IMG/VR virus record: IMGVR_UViG_3300049482_000052
Span: 1 to 26,720 of that record
Direction: 5' to 3' (one strand)
Source of the DNA: a virus
DNA length: 26,720 bases
Shown here piece after piece: positions 10,159-18,256 of the stretch. Position 1 is the stretch's first letter. Every line of letters begins with the position of its first letter. A model generated the notes under the pieces. The model saw nothing but the letters and a program-made list of their open reading frames with translations, did no database searches and was not told the DNA's origin. Position numbers and translations under genes: made by a program.

Positions 10159-12558
10159 ATGCTCAAGAACTTCGACATCATGAGAGCATTGAAGACCATG
10201 CCCTCACATGAGCGTGAACAGCTTCTCAAGGACCTTGAGGCTCTCGATGACGCGAGGACACGCAAAGAAGCGCAATTGAACTTCTTGCCGTTCGTGAAGG
10301 CGATGTGGCCTGCCTTCATCGAAGGACGCCATCACAAGATCATGGCAGAAGCCCTCGATGATGTCGCTTCAGGCAAACTCAAGCGTCTGATCATCAACCT
10401 CGGACCACGCCACACGAAGAGTGAATTTGGCAGTTTCCTGTTCCCGGCATGGTTCATGGGCAGATTTCCGGACAAGAAGATTATCCAAGCCTCCAACACC
10501 GGAGAACTGGCAGTCGGCTTTGGTCGAAAGGTCAAGAACCTCATCGACACCGAAGACTACCAGAACATCTTCCCCGGAACCAAGCTTGCCGCTGACGCAA
10601 AGGCAGCGGGACGGTGGGCGACGACCAAGCGAGGTGAGTACTTCGCCATCGGTGTCGGCGGTACTGTCACCGGCAAGGGCGCAGACGTCCTTGTGATTGA
10701 CGACCCTCACTCCGAACAACAGGCAAAACTGGCAGAGAGCAATCCGGAAATCTACGACGGTGTTTATGACTGGTACACCTCCGGCCCCCGTCAACGTCTT
10801 CAGCCCGGTGGTGCCATAATCGTCATCATGTGCATGACCGGAGACACCGACGTCCTCATGGGCAACGGCATCACCCGGAAGTTGCGCGATGTTCGAAAGG
10901 GTGATCTTGTCGCCACCTACGAGGATGGCCGCATCACCACGGCCAAGGTCACAAACTGGCAGTCAAACGGCGTTGACGCAGTATTGAAAGTTCAAACGCA
11001 ATCTGGCAGGATCATCCGCGCAAACGCGAGGCACCCGTTCCTCGTGGACCGAGATGGAGCCATATCATGGGTGAGACTGTCGGAACTGCAACCGGGCATG
11101 GAACTTGTCTCACTGAAGGGTGTGGGCGACCAACCAAGGCAAAGTTCAAGCCCGGACTATGCGGAGCCTGTCAGGCAAGGGCATCCTACCACCGCAAACA
11201 CCCAGACGCCCCATACCGGGAACTCGGCTTCCACGGAAAGTGGAGAGGGCAGGGATGCGCTTGCGGAAATCCTGTCCATGCTAAGGGTCTGTGCAGGGTC
11301 TGCTACCAGCGACAGTACACGCCTCCAGCCGAAACGCCGGAAAAGCGCCGGGGTCGCCGCATCAAGAACCGCTACGGCATCACCCTTGAGCAGTATCAGG
11401 CCATGGTCGTGGAGCGTGGTGGACGGTGTGATGTCTGTGGCGAACTACCTTCTCGGCAGAACACCCGTGCCCATTGGGGTGGCAAACTGTGCATTGATCA
11501 CGACCATGAGACCGGAAAGGTCAGAGGGCTTCTCTGCAACGACTGCAACCTTGCAGTCGGGTACGGCAGAACGGCAGGCAACCTCATCCGTGCGGCTGGA
11601 TACCTGCAGCGTCACGCTGGACCCGATCCTCTCGATCCAGCCTGATGGCGAGGAGGAGGTCTTCGACGTCGAGATCGACCGGACGGAGAACTTCATCGCC
11701 AACGGCGTCGTCAGCCACAACACCCGCTGGTCCAAGCGCGACCTGACAGGGCAGATCATCAAGCGATCCACCCAGAGAATTGGCAGTGATGAATGGACGG
11801 TGATAGAACTTCCCGCCATCATGCCATCAGGACTGCCGCTCTGGCCCGAGTTCTGGTCTCTCGAAGAACTGATGGCGACAAAGGTCGAGATCGGGATTTC
11901 GAAGTGGAACTCCCAGTACATGCAGACCCCCACCGCCGACGAGGGTGCCCTCATCAAGCGTGACTGGTGGAAGCAATGGCAGAAGGTTGATCCCCCGAAG
12001 TGCGAAGCAGTGATCCAGTCATGGGACACCGCCTTCGAGAAAACACAAAGGGCAGACTACTCTGCCTGCACCACATGGGGGGTGTTCTACTGGCCTGACG
12101 ATGAAGGCAAGAGCAGGCCGAACGTTATCCTTCTGGATGCTTACAGGGCAAAGCTTGAGTTCCCCGAACTGAAAAAGAAGGCACAGGAGAAGTACCGGGA
12201 GTTCGAGCCAGACCAGCTTATCATTGAGAAGAAGGCATCTGGTGCCCCGCTGATCTACGAACTTCAAGCTATGGGATTGCCTGTGACGGCCTTCACTCCG
12301 ACCCGTGGCAACGACAAGATCGCCCGTGTCAACGCCGTCTCCGACTTGTTCTCTTCCGGTGTGATCTGGTACCCGGACAAGTTGTGGGCAGACGAGGTCA
12401 TCGAAGAATGTGCCTCATTCCCCGCAGGTGACCATGATGACTTTGTGGACAGCGTCAGTATGGCCCTCATACGCTTCAGGCAGGGTGGATGGATCAGGAT
12501 AGACAGTGATGAAGAAGACGACAAAGACCGGGATCATGCACCTGTCGAGTACTACTGA
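10159..12558 (+). CDS. terL: terminase large subunit interrupted by an intein
   Basis: The 799-residue precursor splices to about 502 residues, a normal length for this ATPase-nuclease. ATPase motifs: Walker A variant GPRHTKS (82-88) and Walker B VLVIDD (177-182). The coupling motif IVIM|TRW is split by the intein after residue 224. The RNase H-like nuclease shows D623 (QSWDTAF), E690 (LIIEKKASG) and D760-D761 (HDDFVDSVSMAL). The protein pumps DNA into the prohead and cuts it. The ATG at 10159 has AGGTAG five bases upstream. A 9-bp hairpin lies just before it. Splicing must occur for ATPase activity, because the insertion breaks the motif. Confidence 0.93.
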   Translation: MLKNFDIMRALKTMPSHEREQLLKDLEALDDARTRKEAQLNFLPFVKAMWPAFIEGRHHKIMAEALDDVASGKLKRLIINLGPRHTKSEFGSFLFPAWFMGRFPDKKIIQASNTGELAVGFGRKVKNLIDTEDYQNIFPGTKLAADAKAAGRWATTKRGEYFAIGVGGTVTGKGADVLVIDDPHSEQQAKLAESNPEIYDGVYDWYTSGPRQRLQPGGAIIVIMCMTGDTDVLMGNGITRKLRDVRKGDLVATYEDGRITTAKVTNWQSNGVDAVLKVQTQSGRIIRANARHPFLVDRDGAISWVRLSELQPGMELVSLKGVGDQPRQSSSPDYAEPVRQGHPTTANTQTPHTGNSASTESGEGRDALAEILSMLRVCAGSATSDSTRLQPKRRKSAGVAASRTATASPLSSIRPWSWSVVDGVMSVANYLLGRTPVPIGVANCALITTMRPERSEGFSATTATLQSGTAERQATSSVRLDTCSVTLDPILSIQPDGEEEVFDVEIDRTENFIANGVVSHNTRWSKRDLTGQIIKRSTQRIGSDEWTVIELPAIMPSGLPLWPEFWSLEELMATKVEIGISKWNSQYMQTPTADEGALIKRDWWKQWQKVDPPKCEAVIQSWDTAFEKTQRADYSACTTWGVFYWPDDEGKSRPNVILLDAYRAKLEFPELKKKAQEKYREFEPDQLIIEKKASGAPLIYELQAMGLPVTAFTPTRGNDKIARVNAVSDLFSSGVIWYPDKLWADEVIEECASFPAGDHDDFVDSVSMALIRFRQGGWIRIDSDEEDDKDRDHAPVEYY
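10831..11721 (+). mobile_element. TerL intein (297 aa) with out-of-frame nested endonuclease
   Basis: The intein runs from Cys225 of the precursor to Asn521, before Thr522. Block A starts CMTGDTDVLMGNGITRKLRD. Block B is GRIIRANARHPFLV, with its His. Block F is EEVFDVEIDRTENFIANGV and block G is VVSHN, followed by Thr. All splicing residues (Cys1, block B His, penultimate His, terminal Asn, +1 Thr) are present, so it is predicted active. The removal site rebuilds IVIMTRWSKRDLTG, the conserved terminase motif. Between blocks B and F its own frame has no LAGLIDADG motifs. It reads as Ser/Thr/Pro/Arg-rich filler, because this DNA encodes the endonuclease in another frame. Confidence 0.92.
11067..11645 (+). 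CDS. nested HNH / endonuclease VII-type homing endonuclease, 192 aa
   Basis: This gene lies wholly inside the intein, in the -1 (+2) frame. The ATG at 11067 has GGAG seven bases upstream, and an in-frame TGA (10974) closes the frame further upstream. Two zinc-finger-like Cys clusters come first (C14, C19, C32, C35 and C64, C66, C76, C79). The endonuclease VII core then has CDVC (121-124), LCIDHDHETGKVRGLLCNDC (141-160) and N161. This beta-beta-alpha-metal core cuts DNA and is typical of free-standing phage homing endonucleases. It starts just after intein block B and ends at the base before block F begins. It is therefore the likely mobility enzyme for the intein. Confidence 0.9.
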   Translation: MGETVGTATGHGTCLTEGCGRPTKAKFKPGLCGACQARASYHRKHPDAPYRELGFHGKWRGQGCACGNPVHAKGLCRVCYQRQYTPPAETPEKRRGRRIKNRYGITLEQYQAMVVERGGRCDVCGELPSRQNTRAHWGGKLCIDHDHETGKVRGLLCNDCNLAVGYGRTAGNLIRAAGYLQRHAGPDPLDPA

Positions 12559-12742
12559 GCCACCCAGACCCATGTCGGTGGAGGCAGAAGAGCAACATGC
12601 CAGTCTGAAACTCAGACACGCCCGTGCCCATGACCGGCTGAAATCCGGAGGAGGCAGGCCGTCTCGTGCCCACCACGAAGAGGAAGAAGTAGCCAGAGCC
12701 AATTTAAGGGCTTTTGAGCGGAAATACGGCTTGACATCCTGA
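12509..12742 (+). CDS. small helical protein after the large terminase, about 77 aa
   Basis: The frame overlaps the terminase end by 50 bases. AGGA lies nine bases before the ATG at 12509; later starts at 12536 and 12572 (MSVEAEEQHASLKLRHARAH) are possible but have no better ribosome site. The last 50 residues are a highly charged helix (HHEEEEVARANLRAFERKYG), probably a coiled coil. It vaguely resembles the short YdcH-like helical proteins seen near phage packaging genes. Function unknown. Confidence 0.55.
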   Translation: MKKTTKTGIMHLSSTTEPPRPMSVEAEEQHASLKLRHARAHDRLKSGGGRPSRAHHEEEEVARANLRAFERKYGLTS

Positions 12743-13113
12743 CCCAGACGGGTATCTTCACCCATGCCAAGTTCCGACTGGTGGTTTGAGTGCTACGCCT
12801 CGCGCGTGTGATCGCGAAAGCCAAGGGCAAGAACAGGGACAACGGTTTCCCCCGTATGCAGGGAAGGGCCGTGGGGTGTTCTCTCCTCCCTCACACCTCA
12901 CGGCCAACCCACCGCCTTCTGGTGGTGCATCTTTCGGACGATTGGGCGTAGTCGATCCGGTCAACCAACGCCAAGGTTGGGATGTACCTCCTGAGTGCGG
13001 CAGGACATTTGCAGAGTGGTTGCGAAAGCCCCACAACGGTCCTCTGTCAACGCTGCAGTAAGACGGTCGCCGCACTCTTCACCTTCCCCTTCCCGTGAGC
13101 GATGATCTCCTGT
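12743..13113. other. gene-free stretch upstream of the portal gene
   Basis: About 370 bases hold no gene I can support. A 91-codon frame (12786-13061) starts only with TTG and looks random. A 38-codon frame near 12980 has a weak AAGG upstream. The stretch ends in the dyad element at 13114. It probably carries the promoter of the head genes. Confidence 0.5.
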
Positions 13114-13129
13114 AAGTTCAATGGAACTT
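13114..13129. promoter_or_regulatory. 16-bp dyad element, copy 6 (perfect)
   Basis: AAGTTC-AATG-GAACTT is a perfect inverted repeat ending two bases before the GGGAG ribosome site of the portal gene. The same order, dyad then ribosome site then start, is seen before the AAA+ ATPase gene at 979. Confidence 0.62.
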
Positions 13130-13144
13130 TTCGGGAGACAGCCC

Positions 13145-15625
13145 ATGAACATGGTCGCGCCACTTCTGCCCAATGACATCGAGATCGAGCAGGACGAACC
13201 TCCGGTCGAAGTCGAAGTTGAAGGTGAGGCAAGTCTCACCGAGAACGAAGACGGCAGTGTGGACATCGAGTTCGGGGAGCCGGAGGGCGAAGTCGCAGAT
13301 GTGATCCCCCATGAGGCAAACCTTGCCGCCAACCTGAAGGAAACCGACTTGATGGGCCTTGCTTCTGACCTTGTTCAGAAGTTCGAGGCTGACCGCATGT
13401 CTCGCAAGGACTGGGCTGTGGCCTACGTGAAGGGTCTGGACCTCCTTGGTATGAAGATCGAGGACCGCAGCCAGCCATGGGATGGAGCCTCCGGCGTCTT
13501 CCACCCGATGATGCTTGAGGCAGCCGTCAGGTTCCAAGCGCAAGCGATGGGGGAACTCTACCCTGCCTCTGGACCCGTCCGGTCCAAGGTCATGGGGAAG
13601 ATGACCACCGAGAAGTTCGATCAGGCAAACCGCGTCCAGACCGAACTGAACTATGTGATCACCGAGAAGATGACCGACTACCGTGAAGAGACGGAGCAGA
13701 TGCTCTTCCGTCTTTCCCTTGCAGGCTCTGCCTTCAAGAAGGTTTACTTCGACATCAACACCGATATGCCTCGCTCCGTTTTCATTCCCGCTGAAGACTT
13801 CGTGGTCGAGTACGGGTCTTCCAGTCTGGAGGATTGCGAGCGGTACACCCACGTCATGCGCAAGACGAACAACGAGGTGAAGAAGCTGCAGGCGGCTGGC
13901 CTCTACTGCGAGTGCGATCTCCCTGCCCCTGCCTCCGACGCCAACATCATCAAGCAGAAGACCGACCAGTTGAAGGGCGAGACCGAGCCTTTCATCGAGG
14001 ATGGCAGGCACATCCTTCTGGAGATGCACGTCGAACTGGTCCTGCCCGGAGAGATCGACGGAGAACTGGCCCGGCCCTACATCATCACCATCGACAAGAC
14101 CTCCACCAAGGTCCTGTCCTTGTACCGGAACTGGGCGGAAGACGACGTCCTGAAGCGCAAGCGCATGCACTTCACCCATTACCAGTACCTCCCCGGCATG
14201 GGTTTCTATGGCATTGGATTGATCCACCTGATCGGTGGTCTGACCAAGAGCGCCACATCCATCATCCGCCAGCTTATCGACGCTGGCACCCTTGCCAACC
14301 TTCCTGCCGGTCTGAAGGCGCGGGGTCTCCGGATCAAGGGCGACAACACCCCCCTGAAGCCGGGAGAGTTCCGGGATGTCGATGTGCCGGGTGGCTCGAT
14401 CCGGGATGCCATCACCTTCCTTCCGTACAAGGAACCCTCTGGTGTCCTCTACTCGCTCCTTGGGAACGTCGTGGAAGAGGGTCGGCGCATCGGATCGGTG
14501 GCAGACGTCAAGATCAGCGACATAAGCGCACAGGCCCCTGTTGGCACCATGCTGGCCATCCTTGAGCGAAACCTGAAGGTGATGTCGGGCATTCAGGCCC
14601 GGCTTCACAATTCCATGCGCAAGGAACTCCGCCTCATCGCGGCGATCATCTACGACTACATGGACGACGACTACGCCTACGACGTCGGTGGAGACTTTTC
14701 CAGAACCGAAGACTTTGACGGTCGGGTGGATGTGATCCCGGTGTCTGACCCCAACGCCGCCACCATGGCGCAAAGGGTCGTTCAGTACCAAGCGGCGCTG
14801 CAACTCGCACAGCAGGCACCGCAACTGTACGACATGGGGAAACTTCACCGGCAGATGCTGGAGGTCCTTGGCATTCAGGACGCCGGAGACATCATCAAGC
14901 TTCCGGACGACATCAAGCCGAAGGACCCTGTGAGCGAGAACATGGCGATCCTCAAGCAGGAGCCTGTGAAGGTTTTCCTCTATCAGGATCACGAGGCTCA
15001 CATTTCCGTCCACATGGCTGCGATGCAGGACCCCAAGCTTCAGCAGATGGTCGGGCAGTCCCCCTTCGCCAGCGCGATCCAGTCTGCCATGGCATCTCAC
15101 ATCACCGAGCATGTGGCGATGCAGTACCGCAAGGAGATCGAGAAGACCCTTGGTACCTCCATGCCTTCCGAAGACGAGATCATGCCGGAGGACGTCGAGG
15201 TCGAACTCTCCCGGCTTGTGGCGATGGCAGCGGGCAAGCTTCTGCAGAAGAACCAAGCGGAAGCTGCAGCAGCAGAGGCAGCGAAGCAGGAGGCCGACCC
15301 CCTCACCCAAATCCAGAAGCAGGAACTGGCGATCAAGGAAGCCAAGGTCCAAGGCGATCTGGCGAACGATGCCAAGCGCATTGCTCTGGACGAGAAGAAG
15401 GCCGACGACAACATGGCCATCCAGCGCGAGCGCCTCGCCTCCGAGAACAAGAGGGCAGGGGCACAGCTTGGTGTCCGTGTCGCCTCCCAGATCGAAGATG
15501 TGAAGGTCAAGCAGAAGACCGAAGGGGCGCGACTTGGCATCAAGGTCGCGACAGACCTTGCCAAGATCGACCTGCAGAAAGAGCAGATGAAGTACCAGAG
15601 GAAGAACAACAACGATGGAAACTGA
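13145..15625 (+). CDS. portal protein, 826 aa
   Basis: The start is MNMVAPLLPNDIEIEQDEPP at 13145, with GGGAG seven bases upstream; the in-frame ATG at 13121 lies inside the dyad. After an acidic N-terminus (15-55) comes a portal core with WDGASGVFHPMMLEAAVRFQ, then SLAGSAFKKVYFD, then FIPAEDFVVEYGSSSLEDCE. The last 130 residues are an Ala/Gln/Lys/Glu-rich coiled coil. These motifs match portals of podovirus-type phages that I remember. Twelve copies would form the DNA entry ring at one capsid vertex and anchor the terminase and tail. Order (after terminase, before scaffold and capsid) agrees. Confidence 0.88.
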   Translation: MNMVAPLLPNDIEIEQDEPPVEVEVEGEASLTENEDGSVDIEFGEPEGEVADVIPHEANLAANLKETDLMGLASDLVQKFEADRMSRKDWAVAYVKGLDLLGMKIEDRSQPWDGASGVFHPMMLEAAVRFQAQAMGELYPASGPVRSKVMGKMTTEKFDQANRVQTELNYVITEKMTDYREETEQMLFRLSLAGSAFKKVYFDINTDMPRSVFIPAEDFVVEYGSSSLEDCERYTHVMRKTNNEVKKLQAAGLYCECDLPAPASDANIIKQKTDQLKGETEPFIEDGRHILLEMHVELVLPGEIDGELARPYIITIDKTSTKVLSLYRNWAEDDVLKRKRMHFTHYQYLPGMGFYGIGLIHLIGGLTKSATSIIRQLIDAGTLANLPAGLKARGLRIKGDNTPLKPGEFRDVDVPGGSIRDAITFLPYKEPSGVLYSLLGNVVEEGRRIGSVADVKISDISAQAPVGTMLAILERNLKVMSGIQARLHNSMRKELRLIAAIIYDYMDDDYAYDVGGDFSRTEDFDGRVDVIPVSDPNAATMAQRVVQYQAALQLAQQAPQLYDMGKLHRQMLEVLGIQDAGDIIKLPDDIKPKDPVSENMAILKQEPVKVFLYQDHEAHISVHMAAMQDPKLQQMVGQSPFASAIQSAMASHITEHVAMQYRKEIEKTLGTSMPSEDEIMPEDVEVELSRLVAMAAGKLLQKNQAEAAAAEAAKQEADPLTQIQKQELAIKEAKVQGDLANDAKRIALDEKKADDNMAIQRERLASENKRAGAQLGVRVASQIEDVKVKQKTEGARLGIKVATDLAKIDLQKEQMKYQRKNNNDGN

Positions 15626-15803
15626 GATCATTGCAGCGATCATGGAGCGCATCGCTTCCATGAAAAGTGCAAACGAACTATTCCTTGCCGGTGGCGGGGC
15701 CAAGTCCTTCGAGGAGTACTGCAGGATCGTCGGAGAGTATTCCGCCCTTCAAAAGGTCGAAGGAGAACTAAAAGACCTTGAGCAACGCTACATTGAAAGC
15801 TAG
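15615..15803 (+). CDS. small coiled-coil protein, 62 aa
   Basis: The protein starts METEIIAAIMERIASMKSAN. Its ATG overlaps the portal end by 11 bases, so translation is coupled. It is nearly all helix, ending in a heptad-like YSALQKVEGELKDLEQRYIE. Small proteins of this kind are common after portal genes; the role is unknown. Confidence 0.76.
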   Translation: METEIIAAIMERIASMKSANELFLAGGGAKSFEEYCRIVGEYSALQKVEGELKDLEQRYIES

Positions 15804-15866
15804 TGTGCGTTCCAAGGCCTGAGCAGCCGGGTGACTGTGGTACCCTGAACCACTGCGGAGTGAGAG

Positions 15867-16235
15867 ATGTACACACCTGAAAAGGTAGACGACGAGGAAC
15901 TGCTTGCGAAGCTTCCTCAGCCCCAAGGATACCGGCTGCTTATCGCGATCCCCGAGATCACCGAAAAGACAGAAGGCGGAGTGTTCATCCCGGATGAGCG
16001 CCGCGCCGGGGAAGAGACAGCCTCCATCATCGGCTATGTCATGCGAGTGGGGCCGGATGCCTATTCTGATCCAGCCCGCTTTCCACTAGGGCCGTGGTGC
16101 AAGGAGGGAGACTTCGTGATCTTTCGTTCCTACTCGGGCACCCGCTTCAAGGTTCAGGGCCGTGAGTTTCGCCTGATCAACGATGACACCGTGGAAGCCA
16201 CGGTCGAAGACCCAAGGGGGTACAGCCGCGTATGA
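15867..16235 (+). CDS. GroES-like co-chaperonin
   Basis: The 122-residue protein has the chaperonin-10 pattern. YRLLIAIPEITEKTEGGVFI (22-41) covers the first strand and mobile loop. SIIGYVMRVGPDAY (53-66) and CKEGDFVIFRSYSGTRFKVQ (78-97) follow, with FRLINDDTVEATVED at the end. GGAG six bases before the ATG at 15867 supports the start. Phage GroES-like proteins work with the host GroEL to fold the capsid protein, which fits the place among head genes. The normal mobile-loop hydrophobic triad is not obvious, so partner use could differ. Confidence 0.82.
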   Translation: MYTPEKVDDEELLAKLPQPQGYRLLIAIPEITEKTEGGVFIPDERRAGEETASIIGYVMRVGPDAYSDPARFPLGPWCKEGDFVIFRSYSGTRFKVQGREFRLINDDTVEATVEDPRGYSRV

Positions 16236-17152
16236 ACGTCAAGGTGGGTGAAGAAGACGACGATCTGGACGGGATCGAAATCGAGGTGGTGGATGACACC
16301 CCGGAAGAAGACCAGAACCGGCCCCGTCGCCCGGAGGACGCAGAGCCTGCGATCCCGGACGATGACGAGATTGCCGGGTACTCCGAGACGGTGCAGAAGC
16401 GCATCAAGCGTCTCCGTTACGAGTTCCATGAGGAGCGCCGTGGCAAGGAGGCCGCAACCCGTGAGCGGGACGAGGCCATCGAATTAGCCCGGCGTACATC
16501 GGAGGAACTGAAGCAGGCCCGCCAAAACGTGACGCAGGGCGAGACCGTCGCCATTGATCAGGCCAAGAAGCGGGTTCAGGCCCAGCTTGAGCAGGCGGAG
16601 AGGGCCTACAAGGAGGCTTACGAGAGTGGTGACAGTGATGCCCTTGTGAAGGCTCAGGGTGCCCTCACCGACATCAAGAACGAGCAGTACCGCCTTGCCA
16701 CCTTCAAACCCCAGCAGCGGCCCGTAGCGACCCCACAGACCCCCGCTGCGACCCCGCAGGCTCCGACAGTGCCGAAGCCTTCTGTCCGCGCTGAGGGATG
16801 GGCAGAGAAGAACGACTGGTTCGGCAAGCCCGGAAGTGAGGATTTGACGGCACAGGCATTCGTCGCTCATGAGCGCGCAATCAAAAGCGGGATTGCTCCA
16901 GACACTGATGAGTACTATAAGTTCATTGACGGGGCGGTTCGAAAGACCTTCCCTGATCGGTTCCAAGACGTTGACAAGGGTCAGCAACAGCGTCAAAGAC
17001 CGAGCGTCGTGGTTGCTCCGGCTGCGCGGTCTGCCAGTCAAAACCCACGCAAAGTGACGCTGACCGCGACCCAAGTCTCCATCGCCAAGAGGCTCGGGGT
17101 TTCATTGCAACAGTATGCGGCGCAAATGTTGAAGGACCAAAGCAATGGCTGA
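16232..17152 (+). CDS. scaffolding protein, 306 aa
   Basis: The ATG overlaps the GroES-like stop as ATGA. The protein is acidic at first (EEDDDLDGIEIEVVDDTPEE). A long coiled coil follows (about 50-155, YSETVQKRIKRLRYEFHEER onward). Next is a Pro/Ala/Gln linker (about 160-185) and a C-terminal domain with basic helices (KVTLTATQVSIAKRLGVSLQ). This composition and the position just before the capsid genes are typical of scaffolding proteins, which guide prohead assembly and then leave. The C-terminal basic helices probably contact the capsid shell. Confidence 0.8.
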   Translation: MNVKVGEEDDDLDGIEIEVVDDTPEEDQNRPRRPEDAEPAIPDDDEIAGYSETVQKRIKRLRYEFHEERRGKEAATRERDEAIELARRTSEELKQARQNVTQGETVAIDQAKKRVQAQLEQAERAYKEAYESGDSDALVKAQGALTDIKNEQYRLATFKPQQRPVATPQTPAATPQAPTVPKPSVRAEGWAEKNDWFGKPGSEDLTAQAFVAHERAIKSGIAPDTDEYYKFIDGAVRKTFPDRFQDVDKGQQQRQRPSVVVAPAARSASQNPRKVTLTATQVSIAKRLGVSLQQYAAQMLKDQSNG

Positions 17153-17591
17153 CCGTACTCCCCGCGTGCAAACCAACCGCGAAAGTGGAGAACGGAAAAA
17201 AGGCTGGAAACGTCAGTCCCTCTTGCCGACCCCCGACCCCGAAGACGGATACAAGTTCCGTTGGGTTCGCACCTCCACCATGGGCGCAGAGGACAACAAG
17301 AACGTGTCGAGCCGTTTCCGCGAGGGTTACATCCCTGTGCTGTCTGCCGACCACCCTGAACTCAAGATCATGTCTGACCACAACTCGCGGTTCCCTGAGA
17401 ACATCGAAGTCGGCGGTCTGATCCTGTGCAAAATTCCCGTAGAGTTTGCGGAAGACCGCATCGAAGGGCAGCTTGAACAAGCCAAGGCCCAGATGGACGC
17501 GGTAGACCGGAACTACATGCGAGACAGCGATCCTCGGATGCCAATGCTGCGGCCCGAGCGGTCATCGAAGACAACCTTTGGGCGGGAATGA
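17145..17591 (+). CDS. head-region protein, 148 aa
   Basis: The protein starts MADRTPRVQTNRESGERKKG and overlaps the scaffold end by eight bases, with AAGGA before the ATG. The N-terminus is basic and disordered. The middle (EDGYKFRWVRTSTMGAEDNK) has a compact beta pattern, and the end is helical. A protein of this sort between scaffold and capsid is common in related phages and may be a virion protein. No specific role is known to me. Confidence 0.76.
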   Translation: MADRTPRVQTNRESGERKKGWKRQSLLPTPDPEDGYKFRWVRTSTMGAEDNKNVSSRFREGYIPVLSADHPELKIMSDHNSRFPENIEVGGLILCKIPVEFAEDRIEGQLEQAKAQMDAVDRNYMRDSDPRMPMLRPERSSKTTFGRE

Positions 17592-17622
17592 TCCCGTCTT
17601 GAACCGACACGGAGGATGAGAC

Positions 17623-18243
17623 ATGGCAACTATTGCCTCTCCCTACGGTCTACGCCCAATCAAGCGGGCAGACGGCATTGCGTATGCCGGGGCCAACTCT
17701 ATCTATGCGATTGATCCTGCCGGTACGGCGACCAACCTTTTCTACGGTCAGGTCGTCCACATGAACGCCAGTGGTTTCATCGTTCTGTCAACCGCCACGG
17801 GCGCTGACGCAACAACCAACGCGCTGCCGACTGGCACCACCCTCACCGGCTCCCTCGGGGTCTTTGTGGGCTGCGAGTACGTCAACGCACAAGGCCAAGT
17901 GATCCAGTCCCAGTACTACCCGGCTGGCTACGTCGCCCCCACCGGCACGGACATCAAGGCCTACGTCATTGACGATCCGAACGTGCTGTTCCAAGCCCAG
18001 CTTTCGGGCACTGGCGCGCAGACGATCCTTGGGACAAATACCTTCTTCACGGCAGTACAGTCCACTTCGACTGGCTTCACGCGGACGGGTAACTCGACCT
18101 CGTCTCTGACGTCTTCCGTGGTCACGACGACCGCAGCCTTCCGCATCGTCGGACACGTTTCGCCGACCACTGACGCCTTCGTTGACGTTCTGGTCAAATT
18201 CAACCCCGGCTATCACAGCCTGACCAACGCTGTTGGCCTGTAA
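17623..18243 (+). CDS. capsid-associated structural protein, 206 aa
   Basis: The protein starts MATIASPYGLRPIKRADGIA, with GGAGGA upstream of the ATG at 17623. It is rich in Thr, Ser, Gly and Ala and predicted all beta (AYAGANSIYAIDPAGTATNL). The opening MATIASPYGLRP is a hallmark I remember from virion proteins encoded directly before the major capsid protein. A decoration or minor capsid role is the best guess. It pairs with the major capsid gene 13 bases downstream. Confidence 0.8.
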   Translation: MATIASPYGLRPIKRADGIAYAGANSIYAIDPAGTATNLFYGQVVHMNASGFIVLSTATGADATTNALPTGTTLTGSLGVFVGCEYVNAQGQVIQSQYYPAGYVAPTGTDIKAYVIDDPNVLFQAQLSGTGAQTILGTNTFFTAVQSTSTGFTRTGNSTSSLTSSVVTTTAAFRIVGHVSPTTDAFVDVLVKFNPGYHSLTNAVGL

Positions 18244-18256
18244 GGAGGGCTGAAAC

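Noticed and set aside
12786-13061. 91-codon plus-strand frame before the portal gene
   Set aside because: Only a TTG start, no ribosome site, random-looking Pro/Gly/Arg-rich sequence.
13118-15703. 861-codon open frame on the minus strand opposite the portal gene
   Set aside because: It mirrors the GC-rich portal codons. The translation is His/Leu/Asp/Val-rich with no domain, no ribosome site, and the portal is clearly real.
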